Shown: piece after piece, positions 1 through 14,200 of the stretch
Layout: each line of letters begins with the position of its first letter
Position numbering within the stretch: position 1 is the first letter of the stretch
From: Motacilla alba alba
Taxonomy: Eukaryota; Chordata; Aves; Passeriformes; Motacillidae
Direction of reading: 5' to 3'
NCBI RefSeq assembly: GCF_015832195.1
Contig: NC_052028.1
Span: forward strand, 3,825,501 to 3,889,500
DNA: 64,000 nt
Program-made: the position numbers and the translations under genes
Notes under the pieces: generated by a model
What the model was told of the DNA's origin: nothing
What the model saw: the letters and a program-made list of their open reading frames with translations, nothing else
Database searches by the model: none

Positions 1-3000
1 AAAATAGCCCCTCCACCAAGAAAACCCAACACTTGTTTGATTTAGAATGCTTCAGTTTGATATAAAAGTAATTTAAAGCCTCGAAGCACTGGATTTCACC
101 AGCTGCTTTGTTAGTGGGCTCTTAGGACAGTGGTTTAATGTTTTTCCAGTGCACAGCCACCTCTGCAGTGGGTGCCACTCTTAGAAGATTTGGCACTTGC
201 ATGAATTCAGCTGTTGAGTGTTATCTCTATTTAGTTGGTCAAGTTAGCTATTTGGTCAAAGTTAGTCATTTGAGAGTATGTATTCTATATTTGTATGTAT
301 TCTATATCTGTCAGACAAATTTCTGTGCTTTAAGAGTCATTAGCTGACTCAAAGTGGTAAAACAGCTCTTTGTGCTGCTTTAATGACACTTATCTTTGTC
401 TAAGTTGGACATTTTTCTCTGTTATGGTTTCAGAGCATTATTGCTTTGTGATCAGCTCTGCCTGCTCTGCCTTGCTTTTTACCTTGTTAAATTGGTGGGA
501 GAAGAGTACAAAAATGAGAGTAGACAGCGAGTAAAATCTCGTATTTAGTTCCACATTATTGTGAAGAACCAGGTAGAGACATGAAGGGTTGATGCTGCAG
601 TTGAGCTGTACCTAATAAAATCATGATGTGCATGCAGGAATTCTGTGACTACTAGACCCACACAGAAAAATGTTTTGTATTTTTACCCTTCTTTCAAGCC
701 TTTGCATCTAGGAAAGCAGGTAGCATCTGCTTTAGACTGGGTGATGAGTGTGTCAGGGACCTGATAGCACCATTCTTCTCTTTTATTCCTCCCTTAAGCA
801 CAAAATGTAATTACTGCGGTTTGGGCCAGGCAGCTTCTACATGACATTCCTATCCTGGTTCTGAGGGATATTCTAATCCTAGCATTGGAGTTAAACACCT
901 TTCAGCAGTATTCCTAGGATGCTGTAGATAAATTTTTGCCATCAGTCCATCTTTCACAGGGTAAATGGGCATGTTAAAAGGGACACAACCCCTGTGCATG
1001 TTATTTCAGGCTGACTGGAGAATATTTAGAGATAGCAAAACTCGATCTCATTGTCATAGAGCAAGCATTTGTCTGATTTGCTAATCCAGAGGACATAAAA
1101 CAGTGTCTAAGCTAGGATTTGTCTGACCAAAAGCATGTAGGAGCTGGATTTGCCACATGCACACGATTCTCTTCTGCCTGACAGTTCTCCAGTCTGCATT
1201 TCCAGGCAGTTGGCTTCTCTCCCTCCCTCATTCCAGGTACTGCTTGACACCCCCAGCCCTTGCAGTGTCTGTAGAACTCTCTGGATCTGGGGTGGGGTGG
1301 CTGATCCAGTCCCTTCCCTGTGGGATCTGAGGGCTCAGTGGGTGTGCTGGAGCCTTGCTGAACATGGAAAATCCAGCTGGGAGCTGCTGGGGTGCAGAGA
1401 GGTGACCAGACACTCTTTGAGGTTATCCCGCAGAACATTGCTGCTCCTCTTCATTGCTTCCTGCTGGACTCCCTGCTAGAGCAATGTGCTTGACTTTTGG
1501 TACTTGAGGTACTTGATTCTTCCCTGCAGACATTTCTTTAACTCCTGTTACCCACCTATCAGAGCAAATTTCTCAATGTGTTTTTTCTCTTCAGGCCACT
1601 GTCCCTCGCATTTCCTTTCTCTAAATCTTGGTTTGTCGTGCTGACAGTGGAGCAGGGGGTGTAGGAAGCCTGGTCCTTGTGGAGCCTGTTGTAGCCTGGG
1701 CTGGCACTTCATGTTGTTTCTGTTTAGTTTCAGTCAGGATAGGGTAAGGCAAAAATAATTCAGAGAAATTTTGTTATCCCCAAAGAAGAATGAAGGATGG
1801 GATTTGATGAACAGGCAACAGACAAGCCCTGAAATCCCAACAAGACTTCAATGTTGATTGATTAACTTTGTTTCTAAAACCTATAGCTGACATGCTAATG
1901 CTGAGATAAAAGAAATGTTTAAAAAAATGATTTAGGATGTGATCTTTGTAATGCTGATTCACTGTAATCTGTCAGAATGTAAATTGTATATACTTAAATC
2001 CCAGATAATCCTGTAATTTGCAGCTCTTCATACTTCAGATGATTTGTTATATATTTCAGAAGCAATACAAAAATCATATTTGGGTTTAGTTGTATTGCTT
2101 TTATTAAGATAATATTTAGAGACTCCAGTGAAGAATGGAGTACCACATGTGTTCAATAAAAATATGGTTTGTGTTTAAAGGAAGTAAATTGGGAAAAGAC
2201 CCCAAAGTTCTCAAGTAAGCCCTGAGTCAACTGCTCTGAAGAGAAGGCTCATGTTCCTTTCAGCTTCATACCTCAATCCTGTGTTTATTTTATGGATGAA
2301 CAATCATGATGTTACCTTTTTCAAGTTGCTCAAATTGAGTTAAATGTCATCTCCTGTAACGTGGAACCCCGAAGAAGCAGCACTGGGTGTTTAACAGCAG
2401 CAGGACTTAGGCTGGGTCCCATTTGCAGTTTGCTCACATGATGCTGGACCAGTCCTCCCTAATGTTATTCCAGGAAAATAGCACGTTCAGGTATGCTAGG
2501 AGAGTCTGCCCTTGGTCATGATTACAGTCTTTTGTGGATGTGAAATGGCTTCAAATAACTTTGCCAATTTTTAACTAAATGTTTAAATATTTTACTTTAC
2601 GTTACTTAATTTACTTTACGTTCGTGACTGCTCATACTGTGTGGATTCACTTAATAGGAAACCTGTCTCGTCTAATCTGGTGCTGTTCAAGCTTTTTATT
2701 TTCTTTTTGAGTTTAGGAATTCCTCAGTTAACTGCTTTTGTGTGATTGCTGATGAACCAAACATCAATGCAATTACAGGCTAGAGGTGCAAATGCCCCTT
2801 GCCTTGGGAGAAACAGGTTTCATCCATCAATTATAGAGGCATTTAAGCGTTCCCAAGGTAATTTAAATGTTTTCAGCCAGTAAGGCCAGCTAATTCTCAG
2901 CCTTCCAGCCCGAAGGAGCCCTGGCACTACTTCCCCCAAGTCTCCTCACATCTCTCCAGGTGGTCGAGGCCCCGGTGCTGACCCAGGCAGACTCAGTCCC

Positions 3001-6000
3001 ATGCCAAGATGTTTCTGAGCACTTCCACTGTTTAGTTAGAAGCAGCTGCTCTTCAGTGTGCAGAAAACATGCATACTTGAACCTGCAGTAATAGCAAAAT
3101 GCTTTCTATTAATCCTTTCCAGTTAATGAAGCCAAGCATAGAAATAGCTCAAAGATTTAGATATAAAAGTCTAGGTATGATACAGCTGACATAACAAAAC
3201 AAGACACGGGTTTTGATTGAAACAGTTTGGGATGGTGGAACAAGAATCCTTACTGTTTTCTGTAAGTTGACAAATATCCCTTCAGTTCAAATATTTCTTT
3301 TAGAAATTAATTGCCGTAGCTTTTTATTAGCTCGAGTAAAAAATAATAAAAAAAAGAGTCTCATAGCATACAAATATTAGGTTTCATTTTTGGCTTTACC
3401 TGTGTGTACTTTTAAGAAAGTATTCCAAGTTGTGGACTAAAATCCCAGAGCATTCCCCTAGTCTTGATTTAGTTAAGAAGTTCCTTGCTTCAGAAACTGG
3501 CTGAAATTCCATCACACCTCTAACTTGCTATTTCTGAAGCTATTAAACTTGACATTCAGCTCTTTTGTACTGCAGTGCTGTGTCAAGATTACTTCCTCGG
3601 CCTCTTCTCTATTTCTAGTTGCATTGATATTGTTAGAAACTATTAATGTAAAACCATTGCAAAAAGATTATTTTATGTATTTCTTTGGTTGATGTGATGC
3701 TTGGATTGCTGCAGGCCTAACACTGGTGATTTAACTGGGACTCACGCAGATGCTGTTGACTTTCCCAGTTTGTATTTAGTTGGATTGCCTTGTATTTGCA
3801 GTGGCTGCCCTTTGGAAGTGAGCAAGCATCACTCAGTGTGCCAGAATTAATCAGGAAGCAGCATGGGACAGCCAGGAGGGCTGCATTGGAGTGCACCAGG
3901 ATGTCAATGGGAATTCAGTGGGTTCTGCAGCTGGCAGAGCCAAGTGTGGCCACCAGCAAGCAGAGGGGCTGACAGATGTTTTCAAGAGAAGACATTTGAC
4001 TCCTAGCAGCACAGAGAGCACCATCCAGGATCCCCCTGCTGCTGCAGGGATTTCAGCATGCTGCCATAGAGCATCCACTGGGTGATTTCATGCTGAGCTT
4101 GATTGTGTGCTTTGCTGAGCTTATCCCTGGGATAAAGGGAGGGTGTAGGGGATAGTGGGGTGCTTCACATGTGGTCCTGTTACAGTGAAATGCCCAAAGA
4201 TTTCAAGTCAGTTGGGCAAACACAGCAAAATAAATTGGATTTCTACATGAGGAAAGGATAATTTTGCTGCTCTTTTCAAGCACAGTGCTAAAAGTATCAG
4301 CCTGGCTGCTGCACCCTGCCAGATCACTTCCATTAGTTGATGAAAACAGTTATTAAATAAAAGGATAGCATAAGTAGTGTGAATGTTAAAACTCACCCAT
4401 ATGAGTTTTGTCTGAAAGCAAAGTATTTGCTGAAGCCAATGCATCTTCATTTATATTTCATTTAACCAGTGAAAATATCATACCAGCTGCGCCAACACTT
4501 AACAGTGATTGTGAGAAGTGCCCAGCTATCTGCTTTGTTTGCTGAGGGTTGAAGACCGTGGTGAGGTGATGAAATCCAGTTAGCATTGTTTTATCCTACC
4601 CTGAGTATTCAGTGCTATTATAGAGCCTGTGTAGGCAAGTCCCTTGGGTTGACATCTGAGTCCTCTCTTGGCAAGTGATGATTCTGTCTGTTGTTGAGAT
4701 AGTTGATGTGGGAATGTGGACAAATTAACTAAATGTCCAAAGAATCACAAAGCTGCCTGGTTTGCAATCAGATATGGCTGTTGTGTGGACAGATCCTTTT
4801 TTATAAGACATGCATTAAGTACAACATTTCTTTTGAAGATCATCCACTTCAAAATGTATTTGGTTGTGTGTGGTAATTTTAGGTGTTTTTGTATACAAAG
4901 AAGCTGAAAGTCAAGAGCTAGCATGGACTTTCACTGGATCATGCAGAGGGTTATTCTGGCCAGAGCACTCAGCAGCTTGACATAAGGCCTGGGAGCTTTC
5001 TCTGAGGAAGATGTGGTGTTGGATGTGTGTGAGCTCTGCCACACTCCATGTACATGTTTTTCTTACTCAAGATAGAATCAATTTCAGAAAACCACCTTAA
5101 ATTAGGCAAACAGTATGCTTAAATAAAAGCTTGACATCACAACAGCAGCAGACAAAAGCAGCAGCTTTGCATCGGGTGGTGATGAAAGATCACTTCCTAA
5201 GAAATGCCTTGATAACCCTAAATAGTCCAATATTTGCTTGGAATGCCTTCCACACGCTCGGAGTTTATCTCCAAAGGCTGCTGGTCTGGGACATGATTTC
5301 AGAGGAACAGATGACACCTGGATGTGTAACCCCAGTGAGTTATGATTTCAGAGTTCTCAAGATGTGGTAAAACCAGTCATCTCTCTTTGTGATTGGCTTA
5401 AAGCAAGGTCTCCTTGCACTGTGCACGTGGCTTTGAGCTTGGCAGCTGGAAAAAGCCCCTTTCCCTGCCTGAATGTCTCCTTTTCCCGTCATATCTGAGT
5501 GGATGGAATGACACTGCCATCTACAACAGCAGGACTGGCCTGCTTGATGAGGAGTTGGTGTGTCTTAGCACTGGCACATGGTACAAAATCAGGAGGCAGA
5601 ACTGTGATTTTGAAGGGGAAATCATTGCTTGGTCACTTAAACTCTCTCTGACAGCTGAGTTCTGTCAAAATGTCTGTATTTGCAGAAGGGGCCATCAGTT
5701 GGTAATGACAGGAAAAAATAGGCTGCCCTTCTTTTCTTCACTCTTGTTACACTTTCTAATGACTAAGGAGGCCAAGGGAAAACCTCCCACCTTGAAGTGT
5801 TTAACCAGACTCCAAAGTCCATGGGTAGGTCCGAGGAGGAGAGACTTGTGATCTTAATCTGTGCACTTAATTGGTTAGGCTGGGCTAAGTTTAATGGGGA
5901 GGATGGTAATATGTAGATGGCTCCAGATTTCATAAATCTGTTAAATATGACTTGATTCCTTTGTAATAACTAGTAAAACAACCTGATCTTGTCTTGGAGG

Positions 6001-6175
6001 TATTTTCTGTAGTTGAGAGTACGAAGATGTTGCAATGAAACATCTGGTGTTCCTTTCACTCCCTAAAGGAGTAAAGATATAGAGGCCTTTAAACAAAGGT
6101 TAATTTGTTCCTTTTTGTGTAGTGTTTGTGTGTTACTTGTCCTACTGTTTTAGTGAAACAGAGTACTGGTGTAGT
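1..6175. other. Non-coding unique DNA, no gene seen
   Basis: No supportable gene, RNA or intact mobile element was seen. Open frames up to about 145 codons occur (for example around 5414-5851 on the plus strand), but none shows a recognisable domain and they lack convincing flanking splice signals. A short imperfect direct repeat built on TTTACTTTACGTT lies near 2590-2622. The composition is AT-leaning and CpG-poor, as in vertebrate intergenic or intronic sequence. Confidence 0.75.
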
Positions 6176-6179
6176 GAAA

Positions 6180-6265
6180 CACCTCACTGTGTGAGGTGAG
6201 GTAGCAGGGGCTGCATCACACAGGTGGTGTCACACACCAGGTGTGTCACACCCTGTGCCCATGCC
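6180..6265. repeat. Compound CACCTCAC / CACACC dyad cluster
   Basis: The sequence shows a perfect inverted repeat, CACCTCAC at 6180-6187 and GTGAGGTG at 6191-6198, with a 3-nt spacer. A second dyad, ACACACC and GGTGTGT around one central base, follows near 6234-6248. Further CACACC/GGTGTG and AGGTGAGGTG copies lie between and after them. CACCT/AGGTG is the core bound by ZEB/SNAI-type zinc fingers and CACACC is a KLF-like box. That is general motif knowledge, and binding here is an inference. The block may also be a decayed simple repeat. Confidence 0.6.
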
Positions 6266-6269
6266 AGGT

Positions 6270-8245
6270 GAGGTGTTATGGAAGGGTAATGAAGGTGTGG
6301 TGGACAGGAGTGTGTTTTTCTACAGGAATTCTCTGGTGGGATCCATTCCAGAGGGTTTTCTGCATACAGCAGAGCACAGAGATGTGTCTGCCCCGCAGAC
6401 CAGGGTAAGGCTGGATCGCAGAGGGATTAGGGAAGCCTGGTGCTAAACTGCAGATGCCTGAGATGCTTAGGATGTGACTCTTTTAGAGTGTTTCTCAAGT
6501 GATTTCTCATCTGAAGAGTAGGAAAAACCTTAAGATTTTATTCATTTTTTTTGTCTTCTGACATATTACTGCTTTTGAAACTGTGCATTGAATTTCAGCC
6601 TTAGGTGTACAATAAAATTGCAGCTGGGTATAATTAAAATTATCTGTGTTAGGATTTTAAGACTCCAGCTTCTCCTTTTATTCTGTGTACAACGCGGATC
6701 AAGGATTTCCTATAAGCTTTTCTGGAGCCCTAATTTCTCATTTTTCTACTTTGATCAGTTTAGCATTGATTTAATTTGTAATGACTGTTTCCTTTATTGC
6801 TAGATTGCAAGATAAGTGTTGCCAAATTAACTTTATTTGTGTGTTAAATTGGAATTTTAGAGATGCTTTGCATTCCTTTGCAGGGAAGGTTTGTCACATG
6901 CCACTGTAAGTTGTTAACAGACAGCTTATTTTAAGAACTGATGGGCCTGTCCCTGCCCTGCCTGATTATCCCTGTGCCCCCTTAACTGCTGTGTATTGAT
7001 TCCAATTAACATGACTGACATCCACCACTGAGGGTGAAGTTAATCAACCAGAGGATCTCCTGTTGTGAATTCATTTCCTCCTCTGAGCTTGTCCTGTGCA
7101 GTTGAGCATTTAAAGAGACTAATGCAGACACTGCACAGAAACGTCCAGTCTGGGCAACAAGTCTGAGCCCTGGAAACTAAAATAGCTTTTTAAAAGCTGT
7201 GCTGGCCAAAAAAAGTTGATACACTTCTGAAAGGTCAAGCAAACCACCTTCTCCTTCTATCTTGATTATTGATTGCTGGAAAAGGTCATCAAACTTGGTC
7301 AAATTTCAGCAAATATGTTTTTCAGCCTAGCAGTGACTCAGATGAAACAATGGAAGGTTTTGTTAGTGGTGGTGGTGGCACCAATTTGTATATTTGTGCC
7401 TTGGATGGTGAAACATGAACAGATTTTGGAACCTGGACATTTTTAGGGTGGTAGAAAAATAAAGGTTGCTGAAGTAGAGACTTTCTTAAGTTGTTAAGAT
7501 ATATGATGGATAAAATGTTTATAGAGTGAAGTTGTAGCTGGAAGGACTGAATACCTTCAACACACACGTTCAGATTGTCTGCAACAACCATCCCTCCTTC
7601 ATCACTGCACCTGGCCCTACCTGGAGTATGAAAATCACCAACTCTGGCCTAAAATGTCTGTCTGGGCTGGCTTAAAGAGTTAAAAAACAAGTAGAGAGGG
7701 AATGGGAGACCTGGGATAATCATAATGAATTGATAACTATCTGGTTTTCCTGTGCCAATTTAGCAATTTGTAGCTGTTAGAATGTGAGCTACCATCTGGC
7801 TTCACAGATCTCTATCTCCTACTAAATTACCAGGACTGGTCCAGTTCCTACTGAAAGTTTGTTACTCTGACAAGCAGCAAATAAAGAGAAAACTCTGCTG
7901 AGCCCACAGATAAGGCTGATACTCCCCTCTGGAGGAAAAAAAATGCTAGATTTTAATTATTTCGTAGTTAAACACTTAGAAAGCTCAGCTCTTTGTATAA
8001 ACTACAGCTCTGCACTGTTTGTTTTTCTAACTGCATAGCTCCAGTGTACTCATGTAGGAATGATGCTTGCTACTGTAGGATCTCAGCTGTCAATGGAAAT
8101 GATGCTTTCAAGTGATTTTTTTTTTGTCTTGACTGAAGCATTTTAGTAAATCTTGGCCATGAGGGAGAAATATTCAGCAAGTACTAATGGCTCAGTTACC
8201 TTGGTGTGGTTTTATGCATTTTGGCTATGGCTGGTATGGTTTTGT
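6270..8245. other. Non-coding unique DNA
   Basis: No gene was seen. There is a 15-bp palindrome at 7184-7198 (AGCTTTT, T, AAAAGCT) and a short GTG-rich run near 7365-7380. Open frames are short and look random. Confidence 0.7.
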
Positions 8246-8249
8246 CTTC

Positions 8250-8263
8250 TCATGACGTCATGA
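8250..8263. promoter_or_regulatory. Perfect 14-bp palindrome containing a full CRE
   Basis: TCATGACGTCATGA reads identically on both strands and contains the complete cAMP-response element TGACGTCA at 8253-8260. Full CREs are bound by CREB/ATF and related bZIP dimers. A full site is uncommon in CpG-depleted DNA because its central CpG tends to be lost by deamination. No TATA box, CpG island or gene start is visible nearby, so if functional it would be a distal element. Function is inferred only. Confidence 0.45.
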
Positions 8264-11200
8264 CATGGATAATAGCAACAAGCACAGTGATTTGATTTGG
8301 ATTGTTCTTCTTCTTGACCAGACTTAGTGTGTGTAACAGGTATACAGTAAACTATCGTGCAAATATATAAACTCTTTATGAATATTATTAGGAGCATATT
8401 ACACAACTAGCCACCCAGCTGAGTCTTGCTAACTAATTCCTCTGCTCTGTCTCCCACTATTTCCAAAAAGTTGATATATTTGATGAAAAATTCATTACAT
8501 ATAAGCACATTTATCTCCAATTCCACATGAAAACTTGCAGAAGTTTTGGGCTGTGGAATGCTCTCCTGTGACTGAAGAACTGCTTAATTCAAGGTGAATT
8601 GTTTACTTGGAGTAAATGTGGTCATGCATAAATTTTAAGTTTTGTTATTTCCAGTTAAAAACTGAAGTTATATTGAACAAAGACATAATTTTTCTTGAAA
8701 CAAGATTTATGCTTAACACTGAATGATTGTTACATCAGCATTTGTAAATTAAACACTGTGATGGGAGATAAAAGCTTTTCCTCTTCCTGAAAGTACAACT
8801 CAATACCTGGATACTGAAAGCCAGTCCTGCAGAAAATACCCCTGGTTACCCTCAGCCACTGAGCAGTGAAGATGTGGGTGTTGAAGAATTCCAGCACTTT
8901 TTATGTTTAACTGGAAATTTTTATAGTCCCCCTGTTTATTTTAGTTTCCAGCTCATGCCTGGTATGTCACAACAGCAGGCACTGCCCTGTCTGTGGTAGC
9001 TTATCCAAGCAATGGATTCCTTAGTGGTGGCAGGCTGAGGATGGGGAATGAACCTCTATTTTCCCTTTCCCTGCTCCCCTTGGAGCATGACTGTACTGAT
9101 TATGGCTAGCAAACTTTGACAACAGATGTTAAAATAAAGGCAGCCTGTATTGGAGCTTCCCAATTCAGAGTAGCTACGAGAGAACCAGGAGAAACAGGCT
9201 GGTAGTGTTTGGAGAAGGAGGTGCTGTTTAGCACAAACTCAGGAGAAGATTTCTTTATAAATGGGTAGATGGTAACACACTGTTGTGTGCAGTCTTTGTA
9301 CACTGAATTGAGGGTTTATATTGCAATTAAACCCACCTTTTGTAAAAGCTCTGCAGTCTCCTGTGAGTATTCCAGGCATTTCCCTTGTAGCTGATTGTTA
9401 GGAAATTGGATCACCAAACGAAACAGGTTTGTGCACACATCTCCAAATTACTTAGGCTAATTTTATCAAGCTAGAGCTGCCACTGTGTTAGCCTGCTCTA
9501 TTTTAAAAACAGACTATTGCACATTGTATTGTGTTGGAAACTTCATCTTAATAGTTACTGCCTGTTAGACAGCACAGAGTGAAGGGCTTGTCATGACAAA
9601 CATTTGTGATTCTGCTTCAGAAATGCCAGAGTTCCCTAAACAGAAGGAGAAAGAGATTTATTTTTTATGATCACTGCTATTTTTTTGGATGACTGTTTTT
9701 CTTCTCTGCTTGTTTTTGGCTTGCTGTGGGCAGCTGTAATAAATGATGTAACATTGTAGCAGTAGGAAATGACCTTCTGTTCCCTGGCTTAGATACTACA
9801 AGCACAACCTCCTGAACTGACAGGAGGAGTATTTTCCATTTTGATGAATGGGTTCAGATTTTATCTGGTTTCCCATGGTTACTGGGAAGCAATAGCACAG
9901 TGAAGCACCAAGGGGGGTCCTCTGCTATTTATAAGTCCAAAATCTCATCATAAAGATTTCTATCAGAGTGTTTCACAAGTAGTCTCTCAAAATTCCATCT
10001 TCTAAACAGAGGCAAATACAGGTGGTGGGATGTTAAAGAAACTGGGCATCCAATTGATGGGCAATCCATCACTGGGTGCCTTAGTAACAAGATGTGCTTT
10101 CAAATGGACAGAGAATACTGGAGAGACATAAATCCTGTTGAGTGATGTCTTTTAAAGCTGAGTCAGAAAACGTGGTCGATACTGTGAGGCAGGATGATCT
10201 TATAAATTAAAGTTGCATTTCCTGTCATGTAGATTGCATATAAACATCATCCATAGGCCAAATGTCTACATTAGTCTTATATGGCTCAGTCAGAGGAGAG
10301 GAAGAGGGAATAATCCTTTCCTTGTGTTTCTCCTTTATTTTTTCCTCCAGTTGGGTACAATTGTTTAAATTTGGCTCCTTTGTAATTTTTTTTTAATTTG
10401 ACCTGTTGTCAGGAGAACATGAGAAGTGGAGGAAGAGGAGTGTGGCACTGAGAAGCAAATCTCTTGCATCTTCTGATTCTTTGGGTTTTTTTAGGTGCTT
10501 TCTGTGAGCTGGGGTAGGAATTGGCTTCAGTCTTTAATTACTCTCATTCCTACACGAGCACCATGCAGAACCCGTGGCAAATGCAGCACAGGCTTCCTTC
10601 CCTGTGGGGGAGAAGTTGTTGCTGTAAGGGCAGGAGTGATTTCTGCCTTCCAGCCCTACCTCTGTGTTTGGTGTTGGTCTTCTGGAACGGATGGGAAACC
10701 TTTGAAGAGTGTATTTTGATTAAAGCTGTTGGGTATGTGAAGTTTATTTGGTGTGCTTCAGGTTACAGTTTTTGGCTTTGAAGGGGGACTAAATGGAATC
10801 CAATTTTTTTAATCAAAAGTTTAAAGAAATATCAGCATTTTTAATATATAATAATTTTTATTATAATAGGCAGGTGATTTGTCAGTATTATCAATCCTGT
10901 CATTTTCTGTCTAACAGGCTTTGTGGCCATCTTATGACTACATTTAGATAAATATAAGACCCCAAATACATAAAATGTTTGTAAGCATTACATTTGTAAC
11001 ACAGTTGCAGCCACAGCAGGCAGGCACTGTGCTTGATAAAGACTCTTTTTAGATCATGTGTCTTTGATAACTTCTAATGCAGGGAGAAATAAATTGATCT
11101 TTTAAGCAATGATTTAATAATGTCGCTAAGAACTTTTTTGTTATGTAGAACAGTTCTTCCTGGTCTCAGTTTTGACGATTAAATTCATTTTTCATGAATT

Positions 11201-14200
11201 CACAGTGCTGCAGGCTCCTGTGAAACCTTGCTCAACTTCTGAGGATTTTTTTTCAATGTGTGATGTGAATTGTGTAAAGCCTTTCCATAATCAGAAAGGT
11301 AATTTAGGCCTTTCCTGACCCCCTTTCCCCCCCATTCCTCTGAAGAGGGAAGTTTCAATAGAGTTGGAAATTCTCCAAAGGCTCTTATACAACTGGCACA
11401 TTCTGCTTTAACATAATGCAATCTTTCCACATTTTCTGTTTTTCCTTAATTAACAGGCGGATGGAAGGAGTGTAAGATTCAGTTTCACAGAAAGATTTTA
11501 TGCAACCACACAAGACAGTGTGAAAAAAAGAGAAGGAGCTTTATAGCAAATAGTATTTTTGAAAAGTCAGCTGCATTCTAGCAGAGTGGTTTTCTCCTGC
11601 TGCATGTTATACTTCATTGCTGAAACTGTGTGATTTGGTGAGCTGGCTGTCACTAATGGATCAATGGAAGGGGAATTTTTTAATGAATTGGCTTATTAAA
11701 TAGGACATTCTCTGCTGTGGAGTGGGATTTGGGCTGCCCAAATTGCTGCATTTTGGTTGAGCTGCAGTGTTGCTGTACTGCAGCTTTGGGTAGGTGTTTG
11801 TGTAAGGAGGAAAACTTCCAGGTGGGGAAATGCAGAGCCTTTAGCACCCAGGTGCAAATGGGGAAGCTTTTCTGCAAATCATCCATGCAGAAATGGAGAG
11901 CTTAAAATCTGTGTACAGCAATGCATGTCTGTGAAAGCAAGGGGAGTGGCTGGAGATGAGAGGCTGTAGGAGTTTGTGAAGTTAGGAAGCATCAAGAAAG
12001 GGAATATTTGACAGCTTTAACAGATACTAGCGACAGAGAAGGAGTGAGGGGGAGGGAAAAATCAGGACTGGATGGGTAAAATTTTAAGTTGCTTGTTTTT
12101 TAAAAGAGTAGGTAGTTCATGGAACTTAACTGGGGAATAGGAATATGTGTCTGATTGTCTGTGTTCTGCATAGAGCAGACTCCAGCCAGCCGTAAAATAA
12201 ATGCTACCTAGATTACCACTAACCTCTCTCCCTGCAAAGCAGAAGTCTGTTAATTAAATAACTGGGTGTTGCTAGATGCAGTTCTTCTGTGTCTATAACA
12301 GATATTCCTTCTGCAGACAACTGGAAAATGTTAAACAAAAATCCCAGATGGAAGACCTGGAGGGAAACTTCTCAGCAAAATCTTGTTCTAGTGATTACAC
12401 TGTGGTGTGGGAGTGCTTGTATGAGGGAATTTCAGTTTAAGGAAATCTTTGATTTCTGTGAAAGACATTCTGGTAGTGTGGAAAGGAAATATGTTGAACT
12501 GCAGACTACAGATTCACTTTAACTTAGTGAATCCAGAACTTCCCCTCAGTTTGTTGTTCATCTAACTTTGCTTTAGCATCCAGATTCAGAGTTGGAATTC
12601 AAGGGGGTTGTTGACCCATCAGATGGTTTTACTACCATTTAGAGGGACCCTAGCCTAGAGAAAAAGGCCAAGGTGTTAATGGAGCTCAGCAGGTTCCTGC
12701 TCCTGGGGAGGAGCCATGCCCTGCACCAGGACATGCCCTGCTGGGGAGCAGCCTGGCAGAGAAGGGCCTGGGGCATGACATGACCATAAAACATAAAACT
12801 GTGCCCTTGGGACAAGGCTGCCACAGGTGGAGCATCACCCCTGGGCTGGGGAGAGAGCCTGGCCCTCTGTGAGCAGGGTGGGACACACCTGTGCAGGGCT
12901 GGGCCAGAACTGGGGTCGCCAGTCCCAGACAGGGATGCTGGAGTGAGTCCAACAGGAGGGGAGATTGTTAGTGATTGTTGGAGCTGGTTGCTGGTTGAGA
13001 ACTTAACTGGGACTTGTTTCTCCTGTGCTTCTTGCAATAACTCAATAGGTCCATCCTGAGTCCTCCTCACTGCCACCTGGGACGGGATGTGGGAGGGTTG
13101 GGTGGTACCAGTTTGGAAAAGTTAGTTTATGGTCTGGTAGGGTAAATCCTGGTATAAAAGAATATAAAAGGTTTATCCTGGTAAATTCTGGCCTAAAAGA
13201 AAACAGCTTCCTTGTGCTTGGCTGTGTTACTGTTGAGTTTTGCATGAGGGACGTGACTGTGGTGCCTGTTTCAGAGGATTTTAATGAGAGAGGGTAAAAA
13301 TGTAGGTATTTGTTTTCATCTTCATAAAATCGGATTTTTACTCTTTCCCGAAGTTCAGAGAAACAGCTCTTTCAACTATGAATTAAATATCAAAACAGAA
13401 CAAACAGGTAAAATTTCAATTTCTTCTTAATGTATATTTCTGTAAGAGAATTCCTGAAGATGAGCAGAGCCATCACACTTTTCACTTTTTATCCCTTAAT
13501 AAGAGGTAACATATTGAGATCATAAGTTTTGTGGGGTCTTTTGAGATTTTTAATCCAACACTTTTCTGTGAGGCTTTGTGCATCCCTTAGAGACCTCTTC
13601 CCTGGCAGAGGGAGGAGCAGGGGAGGTGCTCTTCCAGCTGGACCACAGATGAAGAAATCCCTGGGAGCTGAGTCCCAGTCCTGCTCTGCACTAAACATCC
13701 CCTCCTGTCTCAGTGCACAGGACGTGTCAGTGCCAAGGCACAGGAGGCTTGCATGGGCAGAAAGTGTGTGTCTGCACAATCACAGACTGTGGCAGTGTGA
13801 GCAGCATCAGACAGAGTATTTTTCTTGTCTCGCAGTTGAATTTATTTTGAAACTTGTAAATATTTCAGTCATTCATCATCCATGTAGATACTAAAATCAA
13901 GCATTACTGAAATTTGGGTGTATTATTTTGAGACAGAAGGCAGATTAACTACTGTTTTATTAATCCAATATACAGAGATGGTGGAGGTATACACAAGCTA
14001 AAAGAAATACTCATTTTGTTGAACCAAGCTGACAGGCCATGATTACAGATCATCTATTTTTGTGATGCTGACTGGAAATTAATATAAACAGTGTGGACCA
14101 AACCAGACTTATGTTTTGCTTGTTTTTGATAGGAGCTGTGTGGTAGGGCTGTCTCTGTAAATCAGCCCCAAGATTTATTCAGTGTTGTTCTGTGAAAACA

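Noticed and set aside
5414..5851. 145-codon plus-strand frame
   Set aside because: No recognisable domain; starts and ends in ordinary sequence.
6191..6206. let-7-like TGAGGTAG word
   Set aside because: Only the seed-like 8-mer matches, and the surrounding dyad does not form a let-7 precursor.
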